From an uncultured Solirubrobacteraceae bacterium (GTDB lineage: Bacteria; Actinomycetota; Thermoleophilia; Solirubrobacterales; Solirubrobacteraceae): 59,170 nucleotides of DNA. The DNA is taken from assembly GCA_902806205.1 (NCBI GenBank), contig CADCVR010000064.1, forward strand, positions 1-59,170. The letters run 5' to 3'. This document shows positions 8,920 through 17,196 of this stretch, in pieces; position 1 is the stretch's first letter, and each line of letters starts with the position of its first letter. Below the pieces are notes generated by a model. The model was not told where the DNA came from and made no database searches. It saw only the letters and a program-made list of their open reading frames with translations. The position numbers and the translations under genes are program-made.

Positions 8920-9718
8920 AGCCGCGATGCGGCGGTCTTCAGTGCTAAGCAGCAACGGGCGCTCGCGCAGGCATCTCGACAGCGTCGCGCAAGACCCTCC
9001 ATCAGCCGGACGACACCTGACTCGCCGCTCCGACTTACCAGCCCGAGCGACGGGCCAGTGCTCTGCCCACCGAAAGCCGACGAGAGCGCTCGACGCGATA
9101 GCGCGTCTGAGCGACTACGCCTCGCCGTCGGTCTCCCCAGGACATGAGCTCGCGGATCGCGCGGCAGTCGCGACTTGGCGGAAGGGTGGCGAGGACGTCG
9201 GGGATGAGCCGGTACAGGATGAAGTGCACGCGCGCAGGCCTCGTCGGCGCGCCCGACGGGGCGACACACGTTGGCGGCGGGTCCTTTCGCGGCGCGTCTA
9301 CCACGACACGCACGCCGATCGCCGTCGTGCCGGGGGTGTTGCAGCTCGTCGGGGAACTCTACGCGCTCTGCGACGCGCCCGGGCGTGATGTTCGAGCGCG
9401 ACGACGACTTCGCCGCCGGGGCGCAGATTCATTCGACGCATTCGAGCGCGGCGCGCACTCGCCCTCCTCAGGGGATCCGCTGCAGGACGGATACGCGTTC
9501 GCCGGCTGGCTGCCGGCGACCGGCGTCATCCACCACAGCTTCGCGGGCCCACGCCACGCCCGTACCAGCGAAGAGAAGCATCTGGCGACCGCACAGTAAG
9601 CACATCGGGTAGATCCGCAGGGCACACCTGAGCCCATGCGCAAAGACGGCGCGCACCGGCTACGAGGACGCGACGTCAGGAGGCCGGGGCCCTGAGCGTT
9701 CCCTCCCCATGCCGCGGG
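8920..9718. other. Long stretch of decayed DNA
   Basis: About 800 bases without an intact gene. Open frames exist on both strands but are Arg/Ala-rich shadows without start signals. The only recognisable content is a short patch near 9290-9450 that reads in three frames like the C-terminus of a DUF692-type protein (listed separately). Confidence 0.5.
9290..9450 (+). pseudogene. Possible DUF692 (MNIO-type) remnant
   Basis: Read in three successive frames on the plus strand, this patch gives VYHDTHAD, then VVPGVLQLVGELYALCDAPG, then GVMFERDDDF. That order (a His/Asp-rich turn, an amphipathic helix, and a hydrophobic strand ending in ERD) resembles the C-terminus of the DUF692 family of multinuclear iron enzymes as I remember it. 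At least two frameshifts would be needed and nothing upstream matches, so if right it is a dead fragment. The call rests on a short match. Confidence 0.35.
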
Positions 9719-10243
9719 CTAGGTGGGGTGGAGCTCGCGACCGCGCTTCTCCAGCTTGCCGTCGCTCTCCAGCTGCTTGATGACCCGGTACAACGACGTG
9801 GGGTCGACGCCGAACTCAGCCCCCGCGTCCTTGACGGTGAGACCGGGGCGCCGCCGAACCAGAGCCGCGAGCTGCTCGGCGCGCTGGCCCGAGCGCGAGC
9901 CGCCCGGCTGCCGGCTCTTCTTCGTGGAGGCTCGGGAGCTGGGCTTCTTGGGCTTTGCCTGCGTCTTGGCACGGGAGCGGGACGGTGCGGCCTCGGGTGC
10001 ACCGTCGTCGGCTGCGGCGGTGGCAGACACCTGGGGCGCAGCAGGCTTCCGAGCAGCCTTGGGAGCGCGACGGCGGCCGCTGCCGGCTCGACGCTGCTGC
10101 GGCTCCACCGTCGCGTCAGTGGCAATTCCGAGACGCTCAGCGGCCTTCTGAAGCTCGGAGTACTCGTCTAGGAGCGGACGCAGCTCCGTCATCCGCGCGC
10201 GCACCTTCTCTTCGAGCCCTGTGAGCTCGTCCAACACCGACAT
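9719..10243 (-). CDS. Coiled-coil / basic linker / winged-helix DNA-binding protein
   Basis: A 174-residue protein in three parts. Residues 1-40 are a short coiled coil (LDELTGLEEKVRARMTELRP and on). Residues about 48-115 are a low-complexity Ala/Lys/Arg/Pro tail like those of histone H1 or bacterial nucleoid proteins. The C-terminal 55 residues form a winged-helix or MarR-like fold: QLAALVRRRPGLTVKDAGAE, FGVDPTSLYRVIKQLESDGK. It should bind DNA, possibly as a nucleoid-associated or regulatory protein. A strong Shine-Dalgarno (GAGGAGG) precedes the ATG. The combination looks lineage-specific; I know no named member. Confidence 0.8.
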   Translation of the reverse strand: MSVLDELTGLEEKVRARMTELRPLLDEYSELQKAAERLGIATDATVEPQQRRAGSGRRRAPKAARKPAAPQVSATAAADDGAPEAAPSRSRAKTQAKPKKPSSRASTKKSRQPGGSRSGQRAEQLAALVRRRPGLTVKDAGAEFGVDPTSLYRVIKQLESDGKLEKRGRELHPT

Positions 10244-10752
10244 GCGTTCCTCCTCGTTGACAACGGTGTTCTACCCGGTGCCGCCCGACCCGAGTGCATT
10301 TCAGCGTGCAGCCTGACTGGCCGACGAGCAAGGACGGCGTGCATCGACCACGCGAGGTGGGTTGCGCGCAGCGGAAAGTCAACGACGTGGAGATCGGGTC
10401 ACTCGTCTGACCGTAGGACGGCAGGGCGCCGGACCGACCGTGCCCGTGGTTGCGCAGGGTCGTCAACTGCATTGCGTCGACAGCCGGACCAGGAGAGCAT
10501 CTGGAGCGTGAGCTGGCACTTCTCGGGAGCTGGCACTTCTCGGGTCATTCGCCTTGGCCTGACGAGCGGCGCACATGAGCGCCAACCCCTGGGTGGACAA
10601 ATGTACGATTTGCGGCTGAGTTCGGTCAGGCGGCAGCCGAAACGTGTTACACCTTGAAGGGGCGCAACGGGCGGGGGGTTTGCTTGTTGGGTTCTGGGCG
10701 CGGGCGGGGGGTGCTGTGCGCGTCGGTCAGCCGATAGGAAAAGGAGATCCTT
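10244..10752. other. Intergenic region with tandem repeat
   Basis: About 500 bases between divergent genes. It holds the promoter of the DNA-binding protein gene, a 17-bp tandem duplication at 10511-10544, and the upstream region of the RTX-protein gene, including AAAGGAG just before its GTG. A 61-codon open frame (10472-10657) crosses the repeat but has no start signal or similarity. Confidence 0.5.
10511..10544. repeat. 17-bp perfect tandem duplication
   Basis: AGCTGGCACTTCTCGGG occurs twice head to tail (10511-10527 and 10528-10544) with no mismatch. It lies about 210 bp upstream of the RTX gene. It may be a slippage duplication or paired regulatory sites. Confidence 0.85.
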
Positions 10753-12165
10753 GTGAGCTTTGGTTTTGTGCGGGTGGCTGGTTGTCTTGCGGTGCTGGTC
10801 GGTGGCGGGGTGGTGGGGGTGGCGCCTGCGGTGGCGCAGAGCACGTCGCCGAGTTCGTTTTTTAATTGTCGGGCTAGCGCGTTGTACGCGTCGCTGGGCG
10901 GCAACGACCGGGTGGAGCCGATTGTCGCCAACGGCAACCCGCGGACGGGTATGCAGCGCAGCGCCGATTTCGCGTTGTGCGCCGATGGCGATGTGGGGGC
11001 GGGAAGCTTGCCCACGCAGCTGGGCATTGCGCCGGAAGTGCTCAGTGCGCGTACGGCCAGCGCGATCACGAGCATCGATCCCGACCAGGCGTTGCCGGTC
11101 GATCAGACCGCGGGGGCGAGCGCCTCGATTGAGGATCTGCGCTTGGCGTTGGGTTCTGAGCAGGTGCTGCTCGGTGTAGCGCTTGCCAACTCGTCGGCCA
11201 GCGCGCGCTGTAACGCGGCCACGCCGGTGCTTGGCGGGCAAAGCCAGCTGACCGGGTTGACGCTCGGCGGCACGCCGGTCACGTTGGATGAGCTTGTCAA
11301 GGCGCTGAGCGATGCGCTGCGGCCGCTTGGCCCGATCGTGGAGATCACGCCCAACGAGCAGATTCGCGACGCGCAGTCGCTGACCGTCCGCGCGCTGCAC
11401 ATCCGGGTACTGCGCTCCGCCGGCGCTGCGCCGTTGCTTGACGTGGTGATCGCCGAGTCGCGGGTGATCGCGCCGGCCGGCGTGTGCACCCGGCCCTCAG
11501 GCGTCTCTGGTAGCGGCGACGTGCGTGCTTGCGCTGCGGGCTCCACGCTGGATGCTCAGCGCGGCGTGTGCATCATCCGCGGTGAGGGCCCCGCAGGTAG
11601 GGACATCGTGATCGGTCGTCCTTTCCAGGGCCCCAGCGGCGGCCGCGTCGACTCGCTGCGCGACGCCCGCCGGCGCTTTCCGAACAACCCGTGCGTCAGG
11701 GGTGAGGGGCTCGGGTTTGTGATTATCGGGACCGACCGCGCCGATCGCATCACCGGCACCAACGGCTCTGATCGCATCATCCTGCGCGGCGGCAACGACC
11801 AGACCTCATCGGGGCGCGGCAGTGACTGCGCCGACGGCGGGCCGGGACGCGACGTGCTCACCGGCGGGATCGGCAACGACCGGCTGTTCGGCTCTGCGGG
11901 CAACGACGCGCTGAACGGCAGCACCGGAAACGACCGCCTCAGCGGCGGCTCGGGCAACGACTCGATCAACGCCGCCTTCGGCGCCGACCGCGTCTCCGGT
12001 GGGCCCGGCCGCGACTTCATCAACGTCGCGACCGCCGGGCGCCGCGCCCGCGTCAGCTGCGGCGCCGGACGCGACAAAGTGCGCTTCAACAACGAAGAAA
12101 AACGCGCGATCCGCCGTGACTGCGAAGTGCGCTATGAGTTCTCCGACCGACCCCGCAACCGCTAG
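10753..12165 (+). CDS. Secreted RTX-type calcium-binding repeat protein
   Basis: A 470-residue secreted protein. Residues 1-28 form a signal peptide ending in VAPAVAQS. The N-terminal half (about 30-240) is a beta-rich domain resembling the choice-of-anchor P type of actinobacterial secreted proteins. The C-terminal part (about 325-450) has haemolysin-type repeats of the GGxGxD kind: GGPGRDVLTGGIGNDRLFG, GSAGNDALNGS, GGSGNDSIN, GGPGRDFIN. These form calcium-bound beta-rolls. AAAGGAG sits 7 nt before the GTG start. Codon use is less GC-extreme than in neighbours (many TTG, TTT and GTG codons), which hints at separate ancestry. A strong hairpin follows the stop. The function is unknown; adhesion or extracellular structure is likely. 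Confidence 0.88.
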   Translation: MSFGFVRVAGCLAVLVGGGVVGVAPAVAQSTSPSSFFNCRASALYASLGGNDRVEPIVANGNPRTGMQRSADFALCADGDVGAGSLPTQLGIAPEVLSARTASAITSIDPDQALPVDQTAGASASIEDLRLALGSEQVLLGVALANSSASARCNAATPVLGGQSQLTGLTLGGTPVTLDELVKALSDALRPLGPIVEITPNEQIRDAQSLTVRALHIRVLRSAGAAPLLDVVIAESRVIAPAGVCTRPSGVSGSGDVRACAAGSTLDAQRGVCIIRGEGPAGRDIVIGRPFQGPSGGRVDSLRDARRRFPNNPCVRGEGLGFVIIGTDRADRITGTNGSDRIILRGGNDQTSSGRGSDCADGGPGRDVLTGGIGNDRLFGSAGNDALNGSTGNDRLSGGSGNDSINAAFGADRVSGGPGRDFINVATAGRRARVSCGAGRDKVRFNNEEKRAIRRDCEVRYEFSDRPRNR

Positions 12166-12180
12166 AACACCAAGAGACAA

Positions 12181-12213
12181 CCCCGGAGAGCCGCCCAACA
12201 CGGCTCTCCGGGG
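12181..12213 (+). terminator. Perfect 13-bp hairpin after the RTX gene
   Basis: CCCCGGAGAGCCG (12181-12193) pairs perfectly with CGGCTCTCCGGGG (12201-12213) around a 7-nt loop, 15 nt after the stop codon. There is no T-tract, as usual in high-GC actinobacteria. It is the strongest hairpin in the window. Confidence 0.8.
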
Positions 12214-12302
12214 CGGGTCACGTTCGTCGGCTTCAGCCACGACCGGGCCGGTCGCCGTGACGATCGCTGCGGCGCCTCATCGTCCGTCTTAGAGGACCGG
12301 CG

Positions 12303-13436
12303 GCGGCCCCACGACCTCGCAAGCGCACGCGGTCAGCTTCGTCCTCCGCGAGCGCGGCTTCCGGGCGGGCCGCTTTCGCGTCGCCTATCAGTCCTGCGAC
12401 GACTCCGTCGCGCGGACGGGTTGTTCGACGAGGGGAAGTGCGCAGCCAACGCGCGCGCCTATGCGGCCAACCGCGCGACGTCGTCGCCGTGATCGGAACG
12501 CTGAACTCGCCGTGCGCGGTCGCGGCCGTGCCCGAGCTCAACCGCGCCCCCGGGGGGCCGCTCGCGATGGGTCTTCTCCGCTCAACTCGTTCGTCGGGCT
12601 CACCTGCGCTGCCCCAGGCGTCGCGCGAACGTTGCTTGCTTCGCTGTATCCGACCGGCCGGCGCAACTTTCTGCGCGTCTACCCCACCGACGACCTGCAG
12701 GGGGCCGCGCTCGCGCTGCTCGCCCGCGACCGCGGCCGGCGCAGCGTGTACGTGCTCGACGACGGCGAGCCCGGCTATGGGGCGTTGCTGGCGACGGGGT
12801 TCGCGACGACGGCCGATCGACTCGGTCTGCGGATCGCGGGCCGCTCGACCTGGGATCCCCAGGACGGCTCCTACGAGGCGCTGGCACGGCGCGTCGCCGC
12901 GTCGGCGCGCGGGCCGTCTTCGTCGGCGGCCTGCTCGACACGAACGCCGCCCGCGTGGTGCGCGACCTGCGCGCAAGGCTCGGGAGCGGTGTCGACCCGC
13001 TCGCGCCCGACGGGCTCACACCACTGCCGCTGCTCGTGCGCTCCGCCGGACGCTCGGCACGCGGAGTGTTCGTGAGCCTCGCCGGCGTCGTCTCCGAGAA
13101 GCTGCCGCCTCGTGGCGCCGAGTTCGTACGCCGCTTCGGCGCACGCAGACCGGCGACACGATCGAACCCGCCGCCGTCTACGCGGCGCAGGCGGCAGAAG
13201 TCGTGCAGGATTCGATCGCGCGGTCGGACGGAACGCGCGGCTCGGTCCTGGACGAACTCTTCCGCACGCGTGTACGTGGCGGGCTGCTCGGCGACTTCTC
13301 GTTCGACAGGCGCGGCGACATCACCGAGAGCCCGGTCACGATCTTGCAGGTCGCGAACGGAGGGCCATCGCGACGCGTGGCCAGCGTCGTGGCACGCGTC
13401 TGGAGGCCGCGCGCGGAGCTCGTCAACCAAAGGCCG
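12303..13436 (+). pseudogene. Branched-chain amino-acid-type ABC substrate-binding protein, multiply frameshifted
   Basis: Remains of a periplasmic-binding protein of the LivJ-like family. Reading across frames gives a continuous protein: AHAVSFVLRERGFRAGRFRV, CDDSVARTG, then FDEGKCAANARAYAAN, DVVAVIGTLNSPCAVAAVPE, NSFVGLTCAAPG, FLRVYPTDDLQGAALALLAR, VFVGGLLDTNAARVVRDL, GVFVSLAGV and finally ESPVTILQVANG. At least five frame changes are needed, near 12420, 12474, 12570, 12910 and 13140, and the signal peptide and first part of lobe I are absent. This is too many to be sequencing noise alone, so it is a pseudogene. No permease or ATPase genes are nearby. Confidence 0.85.
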
Positions 13437-13712
13437 TTAGGTGGGTGGGGCTCGCGGTGGGACGGTCTCGTCCACGGTGGCGGGGGAAGGCGCGGGTCCC
13501 GCCCGAGCAGTACTCGACCCCGGACTTCCCCGTCCTGTCAGCGGTAGACGGGTGTGTGGGTCCGTGCTCCAGGCACCGGTCGACCTACACGTCGACGAGC
13601 TCAGTGCGTTCGACAGGAGGAGAGGCCAGCGGCAACAGCGGGGCCGCCGGAAGCGGCGGTGGCGGCTGAGCCAATAGGCTGGCGCCCAGCCACGCATCCA
13701 GCCGTTCGTTTC

Positions 13713-13719
13713 AAGGAGG
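13713..13719 (+). promoter_or_regulatory. Strong Shine-Dalgarno facing an ATC codon
   Basis: AAGGAGG at 13713-13719 is the full consensus. With the ideal 5-nt spacing it points to ATC at 13725 (followed by a second ATC), in frame with the patatin gene. No ATG, GTG or TTG lies at the expected distance. Confidence 0.6.
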
Positions 13720-13724
13720 CACCC

Positions 13725-14975
13725 ATCATCCCAGCAGACGATTACGCCGGCGATCGACCGGAGCGCTCGGAGGGGCAGCGCGCCAAGGGCCGGATCGCGC
13801 TCGTGCTCGCGGGCGGCGGCGCGCGCGGCGCCTATGAGATGGGTGTGCTGGCGGTGCTGGCGCCGGTCTTGGAGGAGCAGGGTGACCAGATCGAGATCAT
13901 CATCGGCACCAGCATCGGCGGGATCAACGCCACCTATCTCGCCGCCAACGCGCACCGCCCACTCAGCGAGGCGGCCAAGGGTGGCGCGGAGGTGTGGCGC
14001 AATCTGCGCTACCGCGACGCGATGCGCTCGCTGCTCGCGCCGTCCGCCCTGATCCAGTTGCTGCGCTTCGTCGGCACCTTCCTGGGCCTTCCGGTGAAGG
14101 CCGTCTCGAGCCTGCTCGACACGACCCCGCTGCGAAAGACCATCAACCGCGTCATCGAGTTCGAGCGCATCGCGGACAACCTCGCCGACGAGGGGACGCC
14201 GCTGCACGCCGTCGGCGTTGTCGCCACGTCATACGAGACCGGTCGCAGCATCGTCTTCCACCAAGGTGGCGAGACCCCGCCGACCAACGAGGAGCGGGCG
14301 ATCGACTACGTGGCGGCCCAGCTCACCAGCGTCCACGTTCTCGCGTCGGGAGCGATCCCGGTCATCTTCCCCGCCGTCGAAGTGGGCGAGCCGGCGTCAC
14401 ACCGTGGCTGGTACGGCGACGGAGGGGCGCGGCTGAACGCCCCGCTCGACCCGGCGCTCGAGCTCGGCGCCGAACGGGTCATCATCATCGGCCTCAACTC
14501 GGCGGAGGTTCCCGAGGATCCCCCCGTGGCGACCAGGCCCGACCTCTTCGACGGTGCGGCGTCGCTGCTGGGCGTTCTGGCAGACCAGCTCACGAGCGAC
14601 GTCGCCACGCTGACCGCCATCAACGAGGCCGTCGAGCAAGACGACGACACCGGCGAGGCGGACTCCCACAAGAAGGTCCCCTACATCTTCGTCGTCCCGT
14701 CAGACCGGATGAGGATCGGGCGGATCGCTCTGGACGTCTACGCCCGCCACTACCAGAGCGGCCGAGCCATCCTGCGCTTCCCCAACCTGGCGCTGCTCGG
14801 GCGCATCACCGATGCGGCTCGCAACTCGATGCACGGCGAGCTGTACAGCTACCTGTTCCTCGCGCGGGAGTTCATCGACGAGTTGATCGAGCTCGGCCGT
14901 GCCGATGCACAGCGCTGGCTGGACACCGAGCACGATCAGTGGCCATGGCGACTCGAGGGCCCCACCGAGGTCTGA
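13725..14975 (+). CDS. Patatin-like phospholipase
   Basis: A roughly 416-residue patatin-family lipid acyl hydrolase. The oxyanion-hole motif GGGARGAYE starts near residue 30, the nucleophile is Ser63 in GTSIGG, and the catalytic Asp is in DGG (YGDGGARLNAP, near residue 230). There is no signal peptide. The C-terminal third (from about residue 300) is helical and typical of the bacterial long form. The start is unusual: the consensus Shine-Dalgarno at 13713 directs initiation to ATC at 13725. The nearest upstream canonical start is 13554, which would add 57 low-complexity residues with no ribosome site. Initiation at ATC or an error of ATG to ATC are both possible. The gene stands alone. Confidence 0.88.
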   Translation: MIPADDYAGDRPERSEGQRAKGRIALVLAGGGARGAYEMGVLAVLAPVLEEQGDQIEIIIGTSIGGINATYLAANAHRPLSEAAKGGAEVWRNLRYRDAMRSLLAPSALIQLLRFVGTFLGLPVKAVSSLLDTTPLRKTINRVIEFERIADNLADEGTPLHAVGVVATSYETGRSIVFHQGGETPPTNEERAIDYVAAQLTSVHVLASGAIPVIFPAVEVGEPASHRGWYGDGGARLNAPLDPALELGAERVIIIGLNSAEVPEDPPVATRPDLFDGAASLLGVLADQLTSDVATLTAINEAVEQDDDTGEADSHKKVPYIFVVPSDRMRIGRIALDVYARHYQSGRAILRFPNLALLGRITDAARNSMHGELYSYLFLAREFIDELIELGRADAQRWLDTEHDQWPWRLEGPTEV

Positions 14976-15044
14976 CCGCACCAGGGAGGCGCCTCTGGCG
15001 CTCAGTCATCCGGAGCGCCGACGGCCAGGAGTAAGGACCCTGAG

Positions 15045-15506
15045 TCACGGCCGGCTCTGATGGGCGTCGGTGGTCACCAAGACCGGAATGCCGTCGACGT
15101 GCCGGCTGATGCGGTGGCGGGTGAAGCGGCCGCGCCGCTGAGGGCGCGGCGCGCGGAAGGCGAACGGCAAGCGCTCCATGAGGCCGAGCAGCTCGAAGGG
15201 CCGCATCACCGCCGTCGTCCTGGCGGGCGCGATCAACAGGCATGCGTTCCGGATGACGGCTTGGCGCTGGGCGTAGAGCAGCTGATGGATGCCGCTCGAG
15301 TCGATGAAGTCGATGTTTCGCAGGTCGATCCAGCACAAGGTGCCCAGTTCGAGCGCCACGTCGACGGCCGTGCGCAACCTGGGCGCGGCAACCAGGTCGA
15401 TCTCGCCGGAGCACCGGATGCAGACCTCGTCACCGTCCATGACCACCGTGATGCGCGTGATTCGAGCTCCGTCCACTGGGCTGCCTCCAAGCTCGGTCGG
15501 TTCCAC
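15045..15506 (-). CDS. STAS domain protein (anti-sigma factor antagonist-like)
   Basis: A 153-residue STAS protein. The core runs from about residue 25 to 115 and contains CSGEIDLVAAPRL and IDLRNIDFIDSSGIHQLLYA; the Ser following FID in DSSG is the usual phosphorylation site of SpoIIAA/RsbV proteins. A basic C-terminal tail of about 30 residues (RAPRPQRRGRFTRHRISRH) follows the domain, which is unusual. No kinase or sigma gene is adjacent, so the partner is unknown. Convergent with the patatin gene. A second STAS gene lies at 41751-42083. Confidence 0.85.
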   Translation of the reverse strand: MEPTELGGSPVDGARITRITVVMDGDEVCIRCSGEIDLVAAPRLRTAVDVALELGTLCWIDLRNIDFIDSSGIHQLLYAQRQAVIRNACLLIAPARTTAVMRPFELLGLMERLPFAFRAPRPQRRGRFTRHRISRHVDGIPVLVTTDAHQSRP

Positions 15507-15937
15507 AGACCGGCAAGCCGGCGGGTGTCCTTGTTGATCGATGACCCCGTTGTTGAGGTCAGACTCACCACCACTTTGAGATAAAAGCGATCATGCGGCC
15601 CTACTCGGCAACCCCAGCCAACAAGTCGAACCTAGCAGTCCGTGCGGCCCGCGCACAAGCGGACATTTCATCAACAACGAGGCTTCAGCCTGCCGGCGCG
15701 TCGCTCGATCGGAGTTACGTGGCCATCACCCGGTTACTGTCACCGGACCGGAACGCAAGCGTCGGGTGAAGACACCGTTTTCACTTCGGGGTTCGCAGGC
15801 CCTCGGCGTAATCGCGGTCGACGGGGCTAATCGGCGTCGGTTAGCGATCCTCGTCGCGCTCACCGTCGCCCTCAGACAAGGTGCCGCAGAAGGCCCCGCA
15901 CCACCGCAGGGCGAAGTCAGCCAGAGGGGACGAAGAC
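15507..15937. other. Intergenic region between divergent genes
   Basis: About 430 bases between the STAS gene and the DUF7482-like operon. It is less GC-rich than its surroundings and must hold both promoters, but I see no convincing -35/-10 pair or operator. A small inverted repeat GCTAA/TTAGC lies at 15826-15845. AGAGGGGA just before 15938 is the likely ribosome site of the next gene. Confidence 0.4.
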
Positions 15938-17182
15938 GTGAAGACGAGATTTCTGGCAGTGGCGGTGATCTGCCTGGCAGCACTGTCCGCGTTGTGGCTG
16001 TCGCTGGTGGTGGCTACGGCCCAGCAGGGCACGACACGCGGGCTGGCGCGCGCGCCGATGGGTCAGACGCTGCCCGAGGACCACCAGACGATCACCAGTG
16101 CGCTGCGCGTCGACCTGACGCGCGACTTCGCCACGCTGCCGCTGCACAAGGGCAGCGTCCGCGGCGAGACCGTGTGGTTCGTCATCACCGACGTCTCCGA
16201 CGCCTCGATCGCCCGCGAACTGGGGATCAACCACTCGCCCAAGCTCAGCAACGTCCCCCGCGGCTGCCCCGCCTGCTCGCAGACCGTCAGGAGCAGCGAC
16301 CCGCTGCTGGGCAAGGCGCCCGTCGAGTTCGAGGGCAAGCCGGACTTCAGCCCCACGCGCACCGTGGTGGCCGGGCCGCGCGCGTTCCCGCCGCAGTCCT
16401 TCACGAGCGGTGCGATCGGCGAGGCCAACTACAGCCCGTTCGTCACCGTTCAGGGCAGCGGCGTCGTCTACAACGCCCCGATCGTGGCCGTCGGCGAAGG
16501 CCCGTTCGACGTCACGACGCACCGCAACACCCACGACCGGACCCTGGCGATCGACACGAAGAAGATGACCACGGACCACCTGTTCGTCCGCGGCTTCTCC
16601 AACGGCGAGTCGATCCTCTACCTCAGCTTCGAGTCCTCCGACGCGTTCACCGCGGTCATCGAGCGCAGCACCTTCGTGCCTGCCCTCGTCGACGCGCCGT
16701 TCGCCAACGGCGGCGGCCAGGCCGACTCGGCGCGCGCGTCGATCTTCACGTTCGTCAACGCGAAGACCGGGCTGGGCCGCAAGCGGACCCAGGGCCTCAC
16801 CCACGCGCTGAAGGACGGCTTCGCCGGACGCGACGCCGCCGTGGCCAACCCGGAGGTCCTCGAGGCGTTCCGCCGGGGCGCGGACGTGAGCAACATCTTC
16901 GACGTCTTTCCGACGAACTCCCGGCGAGCGGACCGCCGCGAGTACAGCCCGCTGTGGGACTTGCAGGTCGGGGTCTACAGCAACGCGGCGCTGGCCCAGG
17001 GCCTCAACGGCCTCAAGCGCGACGCGAACAGGGTGCGGCGCCTCGCCGCCCGTGGCCTCGTGACCTCGCCCGGAGGCGAGCCGCTCGGCTCGGCCAACGT
17101 GCTCATCAACTGTCCGGCGCTCGGCTTCCTGTCCACGGCGCCCCGTGGGCCCCGCACCCCCGTTCCCGGCGTCCAGCCGTAG
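15938..17182 (+). CDS. Secreted protein of unknown function (DUF7482-like)
   Basis: A 414-residue exported protein. The first 30 residues are a clear signal peptide (KTRFLAVAVICLAALSALWL, cleavage probably around VATAQQG). The mature part has features I associate with the DUF7482 family: GETVWFVITDVSDA, a Pro-Cys stretch (PRGCPACSQTV) with two Cys in CPAC, and SPLWDLQVGVY near the end. The GTG at 15938 was chosen for its AGAGGGGA site and because the signal peptide begins there. It heads an operon with two exported ferritin-like diiron proteins, so a role in extracytoplasmic metal or redox chemistry is an inference. The CPAC pair could be a disulphide or metal site. Confidence 0.7.
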   Translation: MKTRFLAVAVICLAALSALWLSLVVATAQQGTTRGLARAPMGQTLPEDHQTITSALRVDLTRDFATLPLHKGSVRGETVWFVITDVSDASIARELGINHSPKLSNVPRGCPACSQTVRSSDPLLGKAPVEFEGKPDFSPTRTVVAGPRAFPPQSFTSGAIGEANYSPFVTVQGSGVVYNAPIVAVGEGPFDVTTHRNTHDRTLAIDTKKMTTDHLFVRGFSNGESILYLSFESSDAFTAVIERSTFVPALVDAPFANGGGQADSARASIFTFVNAKTGLGRKRTQGLTHALKDGFAGRDAAVANPEVLEAFRRGADVSNIFDVFPTNSRRADRREYSPLWDLQVGVYSNAALAQGLNGLKRDANRVRRLAARGLVTSPGGEPLGSANVLINCPALGFLSTAPRGPRTPVPGVQP

Positions 17183-17196
17183 AGAGGATCGACACG

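Noticed and set aside
10399-11400. 333-codon minus-strand frame opposite the RTX gene
   Set aside because: Shadow frame; the RTX signal peptide and repeats on the plus strand are unambiguous.
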